A stretch of 35,379 nucleotides of DNA from an uncultured Pseudocitrobacter sp. (lineage in GTDB: Bacteria; Pseudomonadota; Gammaproteobacteria; Enterobacterales; Enterobacteriaceae), in the NCBI GenBank assembly GCA_913778145.1, contig CAJYVI010000139.1, forward strand, positions 1 through 35,379. The letters run 5' to 3'. Below the pieces are notes generated by a model. That model saw only the letters and a program-made list of their open reading frames with translations. It made no database searches and had not been told where the DNA came from. How positions within the stretch are numbered: position 1 is the stretch's first letter; each line of letters starts with the position of its first letter. This document shows, piece after piece, positions 1 through 8,979 of the stretch. A program made the translations under genes and the position numbers.

Positions 1-125
1 TTAGCGGCGATTTTCGCTTCAGCGCTGTCCAGCGTAGAGGCGGTTGCAGAGACAGTCTGTGCAGCGAAAGAACCAAAAGAAGCAGACAGAGCGATAACAG
101 CGACAAAAGTTTTGATGCTTTTCAT
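1..125 (-). CDS. Small secreted protein, DUF1471 (YdgH/BhsA/McbA)-like, partial
   Basis: Only the first 41 codons are present; the gene runs off the left edge. The ATG at 125-123 has an AAAGGG Shine-Dalgarno about 8 nt upstream. The visible residues form a classic Sec signal peptide: MKSIK, a hydrophobic core and a cleavage context of SFGSFAAQ near residue 22. The mature part begins with a Ser/Thr/Ala-rich stretch (TVSATASTLDSAEAKIAA). Small periplasmic DUF1471 proteins of enterobacteria start in this way; the family has roles in stress response and biofilm formation. The assignment rests on signal peptide style and mature N-terminus only, so another small periplasmic family is possible. Confidence 0.55.
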   Translation of the reverse strand, partial: MKSIKTFVAVIALSASFGSFAAQTVSATASTLDSAEAKIAA

Positions 126-156
126 GATATAAACCCTTTCACTTAGTTGTTTGAGT

Positions 157-171
157 AAGGCACCGTGCCTT
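157..171. promoter_or_regulatory. 15-bp perfect palindrome upstream of the DUF1471-like gene
   Basis: AAGGCAC-C-GTGCCTT is a perfect inverted repeat centred at 164, about 32 bp upstream of the start codon at 125. It could be an operator or a small leader hairpin of the minus-strand gene. I do not recognise the cognate regulator. The rest of 126-253 holds no gene. Confidence 0.4.
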
Positions 172-253
172 GATGTGATAAATGATAGGTCGATTCATCA
201 CCAACTAAAAGCGGAAGGATTTGCCCATCTTAGTCAAAATATTTGATTATAAA

Positions 254-1087
254 TTATTCACCCGTTAATCGCTGCGGATGCGTGTAAATCGTCGCTCTGC
301 CAGGTTTGCAAAACCCTACCAGCGTCAGGTTGCAGCGTTCGGCCACTTCCACGGCAAGCGTCGTCGCGGCAGAGACCGCAAACAGGATTTCGACGCCGCA
401 CATGGCGGATTTCTGCACCATCTCATAGCTGGCGCGGCTGGAAACCAGCGCGGCGCCGTGTTGCCAAAGGTCGCCCTCTTTCGCACGATGACCTAACAGT
501 TTGTCGAGCGCCACGTGACGCCCCACATCTTCATGCCCCCCCGCCAGCTCACCCGATGGCATCACCCACGCTGCCGCGTGCGTACAGCCAGTTTCGCGGC
601 CTACGGGCTGCACATCATTTAAATGTTTGAGCGCGTGATCGAGATGTGAAAGGTCAAACGTTTGGGTAAATGGCAACGGCTTGATGGGTTTGCCGATGTC
701 GTTGAGCTGCTCAACGCCGCAGACGCCGCAGCCGGTACGCCCGGCCAGTGCGCGACGCCGTTCTTTAAGGCCCATAAAACGACGGCTTGAGAGATCGATT
801 TGCACTTCCAGACCGTTGCAGGCCTGAGTGACTTCGATTCCAAAAATTTCCCGTGGGTGCTCAATAATGCCTTCTGAAAGCGAAAAACCGATGGCAAACG
901 CTTCCAGATCTTTCGGCGTCGCCATCATCACGACGTGAGAGATGCCGTTGTAGACCAACGCAACGGGAATTTCTTCAGCAAGAATATCCTGACAAGGTTG
1001 CATAATCTGTGGCCTTCTGAAGACAGAACGTTCCACAGCACCGATAAGCTGCGACGATGGTTTGACTTCATCTTTTACATTAAACAC
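254..1087 (-). CDS. fdhD: Formate dehydrogenase accessory sulfurtransferase FdhD
   Basis: FdhD transfers sulfur from the IscS desulfurase to the molybdenum cofactor of formate dehydrogenases, a cytoplasmic maturation step without which the enzymes are inactive. The sequence contains the family CxxC motif (GCGVCGVEQ, Cys120 and Cys123 from the chosen start), the conserved [13 protein letters not shown] segment, and the C-terminal [16 protein letters not shown] and [11 protein letters not shown] blocks. The GTG at 1087 is chosen because it gives 277 aa, the E. coli length; an in-frame TTG at 1105 would add six residues. Neither has a strong ribosome binding site. The first 35 or so residues differ from E. 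coli, as is usual for this family. The gene diverges from fdoG, the operon whose product it activates. Confidence 0.95.
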   Translation of the reverse strand: MFNVKDEVKPSSQLIGAVERSVFRRPQIMQPCQDILAEEIPVALVYNGISHVVMMATPKDLEAFAIGFSLSEGIIEHPREIFGIEVTQACNGLEVQIDLSSRRFMGLKERRRALAGRTGCGVCGVEQLNDIGKPIKPLPFTQTFDLSHLDHALKHLNDVQPVGRETGCTHAAAWVMPSGELAGGHEDVGRHVALDKLLGHRAKEGDLWQHGAALVSSRASYEMVQKSAMCGVEILFAVSAATTLAVEVAERCNLTLVGFCKPGRATIYTHPQRLTGE

Positions 1088-1507
1088 GGCAAGTACTCTG
1101 AACAACGACGGAAAAGGAAAGGCGTCTATTCCATCACATCCGGAGGGAATCAGGGCTTATTATGGATCAAGTTTCTGGTGCAATAACACTCAATCTTCAG
1201 TTTCACTCATCCATTCGTAGCAAAAAAACGAAAAAAATATAATTACCACCAATGAGTTAACCACGTTAAATGCATGGTATTTTTTGCGCGTAATTCGCAT
1301 TAAATGCGATCAACATCACAATTCAATGTTAATGCGGGTAAAGTTTGTTCACCCACCGTTAACCACATTGGAACAAGCCTACCGAAATTGTGGTATTCTC
1401 ACTCAACGCCCTCCAGGAACTGAGGACGCTAACTATTCAGCATCTTTGCGGCGCACGCGGCGAAGAAAAATTACAAGCAATGACAATGTCGAAACAAGGA
1501 GCAAACC
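1088..1507. promoter_or_regulatory. Divergent fdhD/fdoG promoter region
   Basis: This 420-bp spacer holds no convincing gene. It carries the leaders and promoters of fdhD (minus) and fdoG (plus). Recognisable elements are a CRP-like site at 1305-1320, an overlapping 15-bp palindrome at 1295-1309, an extended -10 element (TG-G-TATTCT) at 1391-1399 that could drive fdoG, and an AAGGAG ribosome binding site just before the fdoG start. The -10 call is from sequence match only. Confidence 0.55.
1295..1320. promoter_or_regulatory. CRP-like site overlapping a 15-bp palindrome
   Basis: TGCGA-N6-TCACA at 1305-1320 matches the CRP consensus TGTGA-N6-TCACA with one mismatch. It overlaps TCGCATT-A-AATGCGA (1295-1309), a perfect 15-bp inverted repeat that CRP does not explain. 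A second regulator could therefore compete with CRP here. The sites lie roughly 75-100 bp upstream of the proposed fdoG -10 element. Confidence 0.45.
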
Positions 1508-4500
1508 ATGCAGGTCAGCAGAAGGCAGTTCTTTAAGATCTGCGCTGGCGGTATGGCAGGCACCACGGCAGCAGCGCTGGGATTTGCCCCCAGCGTTGCA
1601 CTGGCGGAAACGCGGCAATATAAGCTGCTGCGCACCCGTGAAACCCGTAACACCTGCACATATTGTTCTGTCGGCTGTGGGCTGTTGATGTACAGCCTCG
1701 GCGATGGCGCAAAAAACGCTAAAGCGTCCATTTTCCATATCGAAGGCGATCCGGACCATCCGGTAAACCGTGGTGCGCTTTGCCCGAAAGGCGCCGGCCT
1801 GGTGGATTTCATCCACTCCGAAAGCCGCCTGAAATTCCCGGAATATCGCGCGCCAGGCTCCGATAAGTGGCAGAAAATCAGCTGGGATGAGGCATTTGAC
1901 CGCATCGCGAAGCTGATGAAAGAAGACCGTGACGCCAACTACGTTGCGCAGAACGCCGAAGGCGTGACCGTTAACCGCTGGCTCTCCACCGGGATGCTGT
2001 GTGCTTCCGCGTCGAGTAACGAAACCGGCTATTTAACGCAAAAATTCTCCCGCGCGCTGGGTATGCTCGCGGTCGACAACCAGGCGCGTGTCTGACACGG
2101 ACCAACGGTAGCAAGTCTTGCTCCAACATTTGGTCGCGGTGCGATGACCAACCACTGGGTCGACATCAAGAACGCCAACCTGATCGTGGTGATGGGCGGT
2201 AACGCCGCTGAAGCTCACCCTGTAGGGTTCCGCTGGGCGATGGAAGCGAAAATTCACAACGGCGCGAAGCTGATTGTTATCGATCCTCGTTTCACGCGTA
2301 CGGCGTCAGTGGCCGACTTCTATGCGCCGATCCGTTCCGGTACTGACATTACGTTCCTGTCGGGCGTTATGCTGTATCTGCTGAACAACGAAAAATTCAA
2401 CCGCGAATACACCGAAGCCTACACCAACGCCAGCCTGATCGTGCGTGAAGATTTTGGCTTTGAAGATGGCCTGTTCACCGGCTATGACGCGGAAAAACGC
2501 AAATACGATAAAACCAGCTGGAACTACGAGCTGGACGAAAACGGCTTTGCCAAACGCGATACCACCCTGCAACACCCACGCTGTGTATGGAATCTGCTGA
2601 AAACGCACGTTTCCCGTTATACGCCTGAGGTGGTTGAGCAGATTTGTGGTACGCCGAAAGCCGACTTCCTGAAAGTGTGCGAATACATCGCAGAAACCAG
2701 CGCGCATGATAAAACCGCGTCGTTCCTGTATGCCCTCGGCTGGACACAACACTCCATTGGCGCGCAGAACATCCGCACCATGGCGATGATTCAGCTGCTG
2801 CTCGGCAACATGGGGATGGCAGGTGGCGGCGTGAACGCCCTGCGCGGTCACTCGAATATTCAGGGTCTGACCGACCTTGGCCTGCTGTCACAAAGCCTGC
2901 CTGGCTACATGACGCTGCCAAGCGAGAAGCAAACCGACCTGCAAACATACCTTGCCGCCAACACGCCTAAACCGCTGCTGGAAGGCCAGGTGAACTACTG
3001 GGGCAACTATCCGAAATTCTTCGTCTCGATGATGAAAGCCTTCTTTGGCGACAAAGCGACGAAAGAGAACGACTGGGCCTTCGACCTGCTGCCTAAGTGG
3101 GACAAAGGCTACGACGTTCTGCAATATTTCGAGATGATGAACCAGGGTCTGGTGAACGGCTATATCTGCCAGGGCTTCAACCCGGTGGCGTCGTTCCCGA
3201 ACAAAAACAAAGTGGTCGCATCACTGTCGAAACTGAAGTTCCTGGTGACCATCGATCCGCTCAATACCGAGACTTCTACCTTCTGGCAGAACCACGGTGA
3301 GTCGAACGATGTCGATCCATCGAAGATTCAGACTGAAGTGTTCCGTCTGCCATCAACCTGCTTCGCGGAAGAGAACGGCTCGATCGTCAACTCTGGCCGC
3401 TGGTTGCAGTGGCACTGGAAAGGCGCGGACGGCCCAGGCGAATCTATCACCGATGGCGAAATCCTCGCCGGTATCTTCCTGCGTCTGCGCAAGATGTATG
3501 CCGAACAGGGCGGCGCGAACCCGGAACAGGTGCTGAGCATGACGTGGAACTACTCCACGCCGCATGAGCCGAAGTCCGAAGAAGTGGCGATGGAGAGCAA
3601 CGGTAAAGCGCTGGCCGATATTATCGACCCGGCAACCGGTGCGGTACTAGTGAAAAAAGGCCAGCAGCTCAGTACGTTTGCGCATCTGCGCGACGACGGC
3701 ACCACCTCAAGCGGTTGCTGGATTTTCGCCGGTAGCTGGACGCCAGAAGGCAACCAGATGGCAAATCGCGATAACGCCGATCCGTCGGGCCTCGGCAATA
3801 CGCTGGGCTGGGCATGGGCGTGGCCGCTCAACCGCCGTATTCTGTATAACCGCGCCTCCGCTGATCCGCAGGGTAACCCGTGGGATCCAAAACGCCAGAT
3901 TCTGAAATGGGACGGCGCGAAATGGAGCGGGATGGATATTCCTGACTACAGTGCCGCCGCACCTGGCAGCAACGTTGGGCCGTTCATCATGCAGCCGGAA
4001 GGGATGGGTCGCCTGTTTGCCCTCGATAAGATGGCGGAAGGTCCGTTCCCGGAACACTACGAGCCGTTTGAAACGCCGCTGGGCACCAACCCGCTGCACC
4101 CGAACGTTATCTCCAACCCTGCCGCCCGTATCTTTAAAGGCGACGCAGAAGCGCTGGGTAAAGCCGATAAGTTCCCGTATGTGGGCACGACCTATCGTCT
4201 GACCGAGCACTTCCACTACTGGACCAAGCATGCGCTGCTTAACGCCATCGCGCAGCCGGAACAGTTCGTGGAGATTGGCGATGCGCTTGCAAATAAACTC
4301 GGCATTGCCCATGGCGATACCGTGAAGGTTTCCTCCAACCGTGGCTACATCAAGGCCAAGGCGGTGGTAACCAAGCGTATTCGCACGCTGAAAGCGGATG
4401 GAAAAGATATCGATACCATCGGTATTCCGATTCACTGGGGCTATGAAGGTGTTGCTAAGAAAGGCTTTATTGCCAACACGTTAACGCCATTCGTCGGTGA

Positions 4501-4558
4501 TGCGAACACGCAGACGCCGGAGTTTAAGTCCTTCCTCGTAAACGTGGAAAAGGTGTAA
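1508..4558 (+). CDS. fdoG: Formate dehydrogenase-O major subunit, selenoprotein
   Basis: This is the catalytic subunit that oxidises formate to CO2 on a bis-MGD molybdenum centre, facing the periplasm. The reading frame runs through an in-frame TGA at 2093-2095 (codon 196), read as selenocysteine, giving 1016 aa, identical to E. coli FdoG. Both sides of the TGA are in the same frame and the flanking protein (QARV-U-HGPTVASLAPTFGRG) is the conserved active-site segment. A Tat signal (SRRQFFK, residues 4-10, then a hydrophobic stretch to about 33) directs folded export. Cys50, 53, 57 and 92 bind a 4Fe-4S cluster. An AAGGAG site precedes the ATG at 1508. It is followed 12 bp later by fdoH. Plain gene calling splits it into two fragments; it is not a pseudogene. 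Confidence 0.98.
2093..2133 (+). promoter_or_regulatory. Bacterial SECIS element in fdoG
   Basis: Directly after the UGA, the mRNA can fold into a hairpin at 2107-2124. GG pairs with CC, a single U bulges out (2109), AGCA pairs with UGCU, and the loop is AGUCU. The bulged U and the GU in the loop are the features SelB recognises in E. coli fdhF and fdnG. Distance from the UGA to the loop fits bacterial SECIS elements. Decoding also needs selA, selB, selC and selD, which are not in this window. Confidence 0.9.
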
Positions 4559-4570
4559 CGGAGACGACCT

Positions 4571-5473
4571 ATGGCTTATCAATCTCAAGATATCATCCGT
4601 CGTTCCGCGACTAACGGTTTCACCCCCGCGCCTCAGGCGCGGGACCACCAGCAGGAAGTGGCGAAGCTTATCGACGTGACCACCTGTATCGGCTGTAAAG
4701 CCTGTCAGGTGGCGTGTTCAGAGTGGAACGACATCCGCGATGAGATCGGCAGTAACGTCGGGGTGTACGACAACCCGGCGGATCTGACCGCCAAATCCTG
4801 GACGGTGATGCGTTTCTCGGAAGTGGAGCAAAACGACAAACTGGAATGGCTTATTCGCAAAGACGGCTGTATGCATTGCGCGGATCCGGGCTGCCTGAAG
4901 GCGTGCCCGGCGGAAGGGGCGATTATTCAGTATGCCAACGGCATCGTCGATTTCCAGTCTGAGCAGTGCATCGGCTGCGGCTACTGCATCGCTGGTTGCC
5001 CGTTCAACGTGCCGCGACTGAACCCGGAAGACAACCGCGTCTATAAATGTACGCTGTGCGTAGACCGCGTGAACGTCGGGCAGGAACCGGCCTGCGTGAA
5101 AACCTGCCCAACCGGCGCTATCCACTTTGGTTCCAAAGAAGATATGAAAGCGCTGGCGGGCGAGCGTGTCGCCGAGCTGAATACCCGCGGTTACGAAAAC
5201 GCCGGGCTGTACGATCCGGCAGGCGTTGGCGGTACACACGTGATGTACGTGCTGCACCACGCCGACAAACCGAATCTGTACCACGGCCTGCCGGAGAACC
5301 CGGAAATCAGCGCCACGGTGAAATTCTGGAAAGGTATCTGGAAACCACTGGCGGCGGTCGGTTTTGCCGCAACGTTTGCAGCGAGCATCTTCCACTACGT
5401 CGGTGTCGGCCCGAACCGTGCGGAAGAGGAAGAAGACAATCTGCATGAAGAGAAAGACGAGGTGCGCAAATGA
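4571..5473 (+). CDS. fdoH: Formate dehydrogenase-O iron-sulfur subunit
   Basis: FdoH passes electrons from the molybdenum subunit FdoG to the cytochrome b subunit FdoI. At 300 aa it equals the E. coli length. Four ferredoxin-type cysteine clusters are visible: [14 protein letters not shown] (near 39-52), [26 protein letters not shown] and [21 protein letters not shown], enough for four 4Fe-4S centres. A C-terminal hydrophobic helix (about residues 255-278, [20 protein letters not shown]) anchors it in the membrane and is followed by an acidic tail. It has no signal peptide of its own; family knowledge says it is exported with FdoG by the Tat system. It starts 12 bp after fdoG, and its stop overlaps the fdoI start by 4 nt (ATGA), indicating coupled translation. 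Confidence 0.98.
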   Translation: MAYQSQDIIRRSATNGFTPAPQARDHQQEVAKLIDVTTCIGCKACQVACSEWNDIRDEIGSNVGVYDNPADLTAKSWTVMRFSEVEQNDKLEWLIRKDGCMHCADPGCLKACPAEGAIIQYANGIVDFQSEQCIGCGYCIAGCPFNVPRLNPEDNRVYKCTLCVDRVNVGQEPACVKTCPTGAIHFGSKEDMKALAGERVAELNTRGYENAGLYDPAGVGGTHVMYVLHHADKPNLYHGLPENPEISATVKFWKGIWKPLAAVGFAATFAASIFHYVGVGPNRAEEEEDNLHEEKDEVRK

Positions 5474-6105
5474 AACGACGTGACACCATCGTGCGCTACA
5501 CCGCGCCGGAACGTATCAACCACTGGGTCACCGCCTTCTGCTTCATCCTGGCGGCGGTGAGCGGGCTGGGGTTCTTCTTCCCCTCCTTCAACTGGCTGAT
5601 GCAAATTATGGGGACACCGCAACTGGCGCGCATTCTGCACCCGTTCGTGGGCGTGATCATGTTTGCCTCGTTTATCATCATGTTTTTCCGCTACTGGCAC
5701 CACAATCTAATCAATCGGGATGATATCTTTTGGGCGAAGAATATTCGTAAGATCGTCGTCAACGAGGAAGTGGGTGACACCGGGCGTTATAACTTCGGCC
5801 AGAAATGCGTATTCTGGGCGGCGATTATCTTCCTGGTCCTGCTGCTGGTAAGCGGTGTGATTATCTGGCGTCCGTACTTTGCGCCTGCTTTCTCAATCCC
5901 GGTGATCCGATTTGCGTTAATGCTGCATTCATTTGCCGCAGTAGCGTTAATTGTGGTTATCATGGTGCATATCTACGCCGCCCTTTGGGTGAAAGGCACC
6001 ATTACCGCGATGGTGGAAGGATGGGTTACCCGTACGTGGGCGAAGAAACATCACCCGCGCTGGTACCGTGAAGTCCGCCAGAAACAGGAAAAGTCATCTG
6101 AATGA
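5470..6105 (+). CDS. fdoI: Formate dehydrogenase-O cytochrome b556 subunit
   Basis: This is the membrane subunit that receives electrons from FdoH and reduces quinone. It has 211 aa, as in E. coli, with four hydrophobic segments: roughly 20-40, 55-75, 112-135 and 150-172. Candidate haem-binding histidines lie in NHWVTAF (residue 18), in the second helix (ILHPFVG) and in the fourth ([12 protein letters not shown]). The N-terminus [11 protein letters not shown] is diagnostic for the formate dehydrogenase gamma subunit family. The gene overlaps fdoH upstream and fdhE downstream by 4 nt each, so fdoGHI-fdhE should be one transcript. Confidence 0.97.
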   Translation: MKRRDTIVRYTAPERINHWVTAFCFILAAVSGLGFFFPSFNWLMQIMGTPQLARILHPFVGVIMFASFIIMFFRYWHHNLINRDDIFWAKNIRKIVVNEEVGDTGRYNFGQKCVFWAAIIFLVLLLVSGVIIWRPYFAPAFSIPVIRFALMLHSFAAVALIVVIMVHIYAALWVKGTITAMVEGWVTRTWAKKHHPRWYREVRQKQEKSSE

Positions 6106-7031
6106 GTATTCGCATAATCCCGCAAGATGAGCTGGGTTCGAGCGAGAAACGCACGGCGGAGTACATTCCGCCGTTATTGTTCCCCAGACTCAAGAACCTC
6201 TACAACCGCCGCGCCGATCGCCTGCGCGAACTGGCCGAGAACAATCCGCTGGGTGATTACCTGCGCTTCGCCGCGCTGATTGCCCACGCGCAGGAAGTGG
6301 TGCTGTACGACCATCCGTTACAGATGGACCTTACCGCGCGCATCAAAGAAGCGAATGAACAGGGTAAGCCGCCGCTGGATATTCACGTTCTGCCGCGCGA
6401 TAAGCACTGGCATACCCTGCTGCGCTCGATGATTGCTGAGCTGAAACCGGAAATGACCGGGCCGGCGTTAGCGGTTATTGAGAATCTGGAAAAAGCGTCT
6501 GAGCAAGAACTGGAGCAGATGGCCAGCGCGCTGTTTGCATCTGACTTTGCGTCAGTGAGCAGCGATAAAGCGCCGTTTATCTGGGCCGCGTTGTCGCTCT
6601 ACTGGGCACAAATGGCCAGCCTGATCCCGGGTAAAGCCCGCGCAGAATATGGCGAACAGCGCCAGTACTGCCCGGTGTGCGGCTCGATGCCGGTCTCCAG
6701 CATGGTGCAAATTGGCACCACGCAGGGCCTGCGTTATCTGCACTGCAACCTGTGTGAAACCGAGTGGCACGTGGTGCGCGTAAAATGCAGCAACTGCGAG
6801 CAGAGCCGCGATTTGCACTACTGGTCTCTCGATAACGAGCAGGCCGCTATCAAAGCGGAAAGCTGCGGTGACTGCGGCACTTACCTGAAGATTCTGTATC
6901 AGGAAAAAGACCCGAAAGTTGAAGCCGTTGCCGACGACCTCGCCTCACTGGTGCTGGATGCGCGTATGGAGCAAGAAGGGTTCGCCCGCAGCTCTATTAA
7001 CCCGTTCCTGTTCCCGGGAGAGGGGGAGTAA
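6102..7031 (+). CDS. fdhE: Formate dehydrogenase maturation protein FdhE
   Basis: FdhE is a cytoplasmic, iron-binding rubredoxin-like protein needed for activity of the Tat-exported formate dehydrogenases. It interacts with the catalytic subunits but is not part of the final enzyme. Length is 309 aa, as in E. coli. The C-terminal half carries four CxxC knuckles (CPVCGS, CNLCET, CSNCEQ, CGDCGT), consistent with metal binding. The start ATG overlaps the fdoI stop (ATGA), so it is the last gene of the fdo operon. A GC-rich hairpin follows 11 bp after the stop. Confidence 0.97.
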   Translation: MSIRIIPQDELGSSEKRTAEYIPPLLFPRLKNLYNRRADRLRELAENNPLGDYLRFAALIAHAQEVVLYDHPLQMDLTARIKEANEQGKPPLDIHVLPRDKHWHTLLRSMIAELKPEMTGPALAVIENLEKASEQELEQMASALFASDFASVSSDKAPFIWAALSLYWAQMASLIPGKARAEYGEQRQYCPVCGSMPVSSMVQIGTTQGLRYLHCNLCETEWHVVRVKCSNCEQSRDLHYWSLDNEQAAIKAESCGDCGTYLKILYQEKDPKVEAVADDLASLVLDARMEQEGFARSSINPFLFPGEGE

Positions 7032-7042
7032 GCTTCTGTATT

Positions 7043-7070
7043 ATCGGGCGGCGCGAGTCGCCCGATTTCG
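7043..7070 (+). terminator. Probable terminator of the fdoGHI-fdhE operon
   Basis: ATCGGGCG and CGCCCGAT (7043-7050 and 7059-7066) form an 8-bp stem with an 8-nt loop just after the fdhE stop. The following T-run is short (TTT, then CGGG), so it may be weak or a processing hairpin. A second small hairpin (GCGGCA-CTA-TGCCGC, 7095-7109) lies downstream. Confidence 0.5.
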
Positions 7071-7163
7071 GGCCATAACAAAACTCCTGAACAGGCGGCA
7101 CTATGCCGCTTTCACATGAGTTCTGAATGCCTCTGTTTTCTGCTTTCCATATCTTTCACTTCC

Positions 7164-7454
7164 TTAACGACTCAGTGCCTGAATCACATGCTGTGGATCG
7201 TTAGCTATTGCACGTAACAATGCTTTCGCGGGCCCAGTAGGTGAACGGCGACCTTGTTCCCAGTTACGCAGAGTATCTACACTGACGGATATCAGTTCAG
7301 CAAACTTAGATTGAGATAAACCAGATGCATGACGAATCTCTTTAATTTTAAGCGCATCAATGTGAAAAACCCTGGAAGGTTTACGCTCACCAGCAACAAT
7401 CTCATTCATCTGAGCCATGCTTTGGGCTAACCGCTCGAACAGCGCTTTATCCAT
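7164..7454 (-). CDS. XRE-family antitoxin of a HigB-2/RelE-type module
   Basis: This 96-aa protein has a short N-terminal arm (about 1-35) that would bind the toxin. A Cro/C1-type helix-turn-helix follows (about 36-90): IKEIRHASGLSQSKFAELISVSVDTLRNWEQGRRSP. The order matches NadS/HigA-2 antitoxins, which neutralise RelE-like toxins and repress their own promoter. The ATG follows the toxin's TAG stop without a gap, and a good GAGG ribosome binding site lies in the end of the toxin gene, six bases upstream. Base composition is more AT-rich than the fdo genes, consistent with acquisition. Without a database search I cannot place it closer than the family. Confidence 0.85.
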   Translation of the reverse strand: MDKALFERLAQSMAQMNEIVAGERKPSRVFHIDALKIKEIRHASGLSQSKFAELISVSVDTLRNWEQGRRSPTGPAKALLRAIANDPQHVIQALSR

Positions 7455-7766
7455 CTACCACCTCGCATTTAACATTCGTAGCATCGCCTTTTCCTGGGCA
7501 GTAAGATCATCTTTAATTCCCTTTTTATAGATTAGGAGGAATCGGATCTCACTCTCTGAAGCGCGATAGTAATAAATGACGCGCACGCCGCCCCGCTTTC
7601 CTGTTCCTTCCGCTACCCACCAAATTTTTCGCAAACCACCCGTTTCTGGAATGACGTCTCCATGAAGAGGATTCAATGTAAGAAAAATCTGGAGACGTCC
7701 GTATTCATCGTCATTCAGTAGCTTTTGAACATCTTCAGTAAAAAAATCCGTTTCGATGAAGATCAT
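7455..7766 (-). CDS. RelE/HigB-2-family toxin (mRNA interferase-like)
   Basis: This 103-aa protein belongs to the RelE superfamily, closest in style to HigB-2 toxins that cleave mRNA at the ribosome. The family core is visible: LNPLHGDVIPETGGLRKIWW (about 32-51), GKRGGVRVIYYY (about 56-67) and FLLIYKKGIKDDLTAQE (about 76-92). These blocks are conserved between the V. cholerae HigB-2 toxin and its relatives. The toxin gene comes first and abuts its antitoxin, giving a toxin-first module. There is no clear Shine-Dalgarno before the ATG at 7766, unlike the antitoxin, which suggests weak toxin translation. Activity is inferred from family membership. Confidence 0.85.
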   Translation of the reverse strand: MIFIETDFFTEDVQKLLNDDEYGRLQIFLTLNPLHGDVIPETGGLRKIWWVAEGTGKRGGVRVIYYYRASESEIRFLLIYKKGIKDDLTAQEKAMLRMLNARW

Positions 7767-7771
7767 AATAA

Positions 7772-7814
7772 TACGCCATTGGCTTAGAGAGACAACCCTT
7801 CATGTACGCCATTG
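7772..7814. promoter_or_regulatory. Direct repeats (candidate operator) upstream of the RelE-like toxin
   Basis: TACGCCATTG occurs at 7772-7781 and again at 7805-7814, 33 bp apart, about three helical turns. A possible minus-strand promoter lies between and over them: TTGTCT at 7795-7790, 16-bp spacer, TATTAT at 7773-7768. That -10 would place the transcript start at or just inside the toxin start codon, so the promoter assignment is uncertain. The repeats suit autoregulation by the XRE antitoxin. Confidence 0.45.
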
Positions 7815-7994
7815 ACGCACATCATTTATTGAATAGCCTACCGCCCTAAAACCAGCAAAACCACATTCTCGCGCTCTCAATTTCCCTTCTGCGAGCCGCT
7901 TTCCAAAATTCATATTTGTCGCCACTCCCCTCTTCCCATCCGCCAAAAGCCAGCGTATAAAACTGTACATTCATACAGCAAAAAGGATTTCGAC

Positions 7995-8903
7995 ATGAAG
8001 CTGGAAAAAGGTATCGCTGAGCAGGTTGAAGCGTTTATTGCCGCAGGCCGCCCCTCTTCACGACAGCAGAGTATTGATGACCGGAGGACAGGCTATCTCA
8101 CCAGTACAGCCCTGGCAGGTGAAACGGAGCAGTTCGTCTCTATCCAGACCATTGAGCTGGAAGAGATGACATTCCGCGTCTATTCACCAATGCAAAGCCC
8201 AACGCATCTTCCGGCAGTTATCTACTACCACGGTGGCTGTTTTATCAGCGGCGGCTTTGCTACGCACGATAATCAGTTGCGCCAGCTGGCGGTGTATGGC
8301 GGGTGTCGTGTCATTGCGGTGCAGTATCGATTAGCGCCTGAACACACCTTTCCTGCCGCACATGATGATGCGCAACGGGGAGCGGAGCTGGTGTGGCAAC
8401 ATGCCGAACTATTTGGCGTAGACAGAGATCGCATTACCCTCGCTGGCGATAGCGCAGGCGGGCATCTGGCGCTGGTCACGGCGCTGAGGCTCAAAGCAGC
8501 CGGTTCCTGGCAACCCAAACAACTTATCCTGGTTTATCCCATGGTGGATGCGACAGCTCATTTCGAAAGCTATGTCCGCAACGGAAAGGATTACATCATC
8601 ACCCGCGATACGCTGCTTAGCGGATATGAAATCTATCTACCGGGCGTCGATCGACGTCATCCGGAGGCCAGCCCGCTGTGGCGAGATGACTTCAACGGTC
8701 TGCCGCGTGTCCATATCATCACCGCAGAATTTGACCCGTTGTGCGATGAAGGCAAAGTGCTGTATCAGCGAATGACGGAACAAGGCGTGGCGTGCACCTG
8801 TCAGCAGTATCTTGGGGTGATTCATGGCTTCTTTCAGTTGGGTGGAATCAGCCTCGCGGCGAGAGATGCAGTGAAAGATGTGGCGTATCGGGTGGGGAGG
8901 TAA
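7995..8903 (+). CDS. Alpha/beta-hydrolase fold-3 esterase (HSL family, Aes-like)
   Basis: This 302-aa protein is a hormone-sensitive-lipase-type carboxylesterase. The oxyanion-hole motif YYHGGCF (His79-Gly-Gly) and the nucleophile elbow GDSAGG (Ser153) are clear. The remaining triad members are probably Asp247 (EFDPLCDE) and His277 (VIHGFF). The YRLAPEHTFPAAHDD segment is typical of the family. Such enzymes hydrolyse short-chain acyl esters; the natural substrate is unknown. No signal peptide is seen, so it should be cytoplasmic. An AAGGAT site precedes the ATG. It sits alone between two toxin-antitoxin modules, in a spot where E. coli has no such gene, and may have arrived with them. Confidence 0.9.
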   Translation: MKLEKGIAEQVEAFIAAGRPSSRQQSIDDRRTGYLTSTALAGETEQFVSIQTIELEEMTFRVYSPMQSPTHLPAVIYYHGGCFISGGFATHDNQLRQLAVYGGCRVIAVQYRLAPEHTFPAAHDDAQRGAELVWQHAELFGVDRDRITLAGDSAGGHLALVTALRLKAAGSWQPKQLILVYPMVDATAHFESYVRNGKDYIITRDTLLSGYEIYLPGVDRRHPEASPLWRDDFNGLPRVHIITAEFDPLCDEGKVLYQRMTEQGVACTCQQYLGVIHGFFQLGGISLAARDAVKDVAYRVGR

Positions 8904-8925
8904 ATCCGGATACGGACCTCATATT

Positions 8926-8979
8926 GTTTTCAACTTGAAAACGTCGTATTCCGCGTTACAATGTTTTCAGGTTGAAAAC
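8926..8979 (+). promoter_or_regulatory. higBA promoter with two flanking palindromic operators
   Basis: A promoter with -35 TTGAAA (8935-8940), a 16-bp spacer and -10 TACAAT (8957-8962) precedes higB. Two near-identical palindromes bracket it: GTTTTCAA-C-TTGAAAAC (8926-8942, perfect 17 bp) covers the -35, and GTTTTCA-GGT-TGAAAAC (8963-8979) begins directly after the -10. Their starts are 37 bp apart. This is the layout expected for repression by the HigA antitoxin, which in known higBA loci binds palindromes in its own promoter. Confidence 0.75.

Noticed and set aside
1508..2095. Truncated 195-aa formate dehydrogenase fragment as a pseudogene
   Set aside because: The TGA is the conserved selenocysteine codon, followed by a SECIS hairpin and the same reading frame.
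7990..8903. Esterase as a third component of a toxin-antitoxin or defence system
   Set aside because: It has a full HSL-type catalytic triad, its own ribosome binding site, and separate transcription units on both sides; nothing but proximity links it to the TA modules.
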